This document shows positions 5,582-6,085 of a DNA stretch of 6,085 bases, piece by piece. The number at the start of each line of letters is the position of its first letter. Positions within the stretch are counted from its first letter, which is position 1. The notes beneath the pieces are model-generated. The model ran no database searches. It saw only the letters and a program-made list of their open reading frames with translations, and was not told the DNA's origin. The stretch is taken from positions 1 through 6,085 of the forward strand of contig CANQCX010000119.1 of assembly GCA_947591115.1 (NCBI GenBank). Reading direction: 5' to 3'. This stretch comes from an uncultured Lachnospiraceae bacterium (GTDB lineage: Bacteria; Bacillota; Clostridia; Lachnospirales; Lachnospiraceae). The translations under genes were made by a program, and so were the position numbers.

Positions 5582-6085
5582 TTATCTCGCCATACCGTTC
5601 CCGTAATAAACAGATACCGATTCCATAGATCCGTTCTGATAGTCGATCTCCAATCGGTCAAAATCATTATCGCCCAGCGGATACCACTCAAAATAATCCA
5701 CCCAGTGCGCATCCACCGGCCTCGAGCGGTACTCATATCCCGGCGTCCCAAAGTAAGCCAGAACCTCCTCCTCGCTGCTTTCAAACGTGATGCCGCCCAC
5801 TAATTCCAGCTTCGCCGCCTGCGGGGTACGGTTGTAGATTTCCATTCCGCAGATCAGTCCGTCTTTTGCCGGAATTTCGCGCTGTAATACATTAACCAGA
5901 TGAACTTCCCCAAGATACTGTCCGTCCGCTCCAAAGAAATCAATATCCTCTTCGTCGCCCGCTTCAATAGTCTCCGTCCTTACCTCCGGCTCCAGAGTAA
6001 AACCCGCCGCCTCCAGATCATCGACCGCCATCGGAAGGCGGATGGATGCGCCGTTTAACGTAAACGCATAATACTCCTTCAAATC
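5582..6085 (-). CDS. Unknown protein, C-terminal part (runs off right edge)
   Basis: The frame is open from the window edge to TAA at 5582-5584, about 167 residues. No convincing start is present: the only candidate at the edge is a TTG (6080-6082) inside an open frame, so the true N-terminus probably lies outside. The visible part begins with YYAFTLNGASIRLP and a segment on a domain with LEAAGF. It ends with a region GGITFESSEEEVLAYFGTPGYEY followed by DRLEIDYQNGSMESVSVYY. That last pattern, a conserved threshold phrase about calculating a slope-like strand pair, resembles repeated beta-rich domains in secreted or lipid-anchored proteins of Lachnospiraceae. No catalytic motif is recognised. 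The protein is acidic. Location outside the membrane is inferred from the resemblance only, since any signal peptide would be beyond the edge. It has its own terminator at 5542-5578. Confidence 0.8.
   Translation of the reverse strand, partial: DLKEYYAFTLNGASIRLPMAVDDLEAAGFTLEPEVRTETIEAGDEEDIDFFGADGQYLGEVHLVNVLQREIPAKDGLICGMEIYNRTPQAAKLELVGGITFESSEEEVLAYFGTPGYEYRSRPVDAHWVDYFEWYPLGDNDFDRLEIDYQNGSMESVSVYYGNGMAR

Noticed and set aside
6067..6082. AAGGAG followed by ATG (6069) or a TTG start (6082) near the right edge.
   Set aside because: The ATG is out of frame and stops after four codons; the frame is open through the TTG to the edge, so the gene most likely begins outside.
1..6085. CRISPR arrays, rRNA or tRNA genes, insertion sequences, riboswitches.
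   Set aside because: No regularly spaced repeats, no tRNA or rRNA-like segments, no transposase or terminal inverted repeats and no long structured leader were seen on either strand.

Overview
The window looks like chromosomal DNA of a Gram-positive anaerobe of the class Clostridia, most likely a Lachnospiraceae-type gut bacterium. This is inferred from gene families I recognise: a DUF4317 protein, a methionine aminopeptidase with an N-terminal SEC-C zinc motif, a PcsB/CwlO-like NlpC/P60 hydrolase and a TetM/EF-G-like GTPase, together with strong AGGAGG-type ribosome binding sites and a moderate GC content. No species can be named from the sequence alone.

Layout. Positions 1-786 (minus) hold the N-terminal 262 residues of a TetM-like translational GTPase that leaves the window on the left. 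It is transcribed divergently from a DUF4317 gene at 909-2195 (plus); the 122-base gap carries back-to-back promoters. Positions 2196-2617 lack any long gene but hold what I read as a complete small type I toxin-antitoxin locus on the minus strand. It consists of a 27-residue hydrophobic peptide at 2409-2492 with a very strong ribosome binding site folded into a hairpin, a downstream terminator at 2223-2240, and a near-consensus promoter at 2257-2285 on the opposite strand that would drive an antisense RNA across the toxin mRNA's 3' region.

Positions 2618-5463 (minus) form a three-gene unit, transcribed in the order PcsB/CwlO-like hydrolase, membrane-anchored SurA_N-like protein, methionine aminopeptidase, with gaps of 33 and 17 bases. 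A promoter candidate sits at 5509-5537. A long stem-loop terminator at 5542-5578 separates this unit from a gene at 5582-6085 (minus) that leaves the window on the right and encodes a protein of unknown function.

How the genes relate: the hydrolase unit combines cell-wall remodelling, a possible extracytoplasmic folding helper and N-terminal methionine removal, all growth-linked functions. The toxin-antitoxin locus lies in the convergent gap between the map operon end and the DUF4317 end. It is the most interesting and probably unannotated item here, because the peptide is below usual gene-calling length limits.
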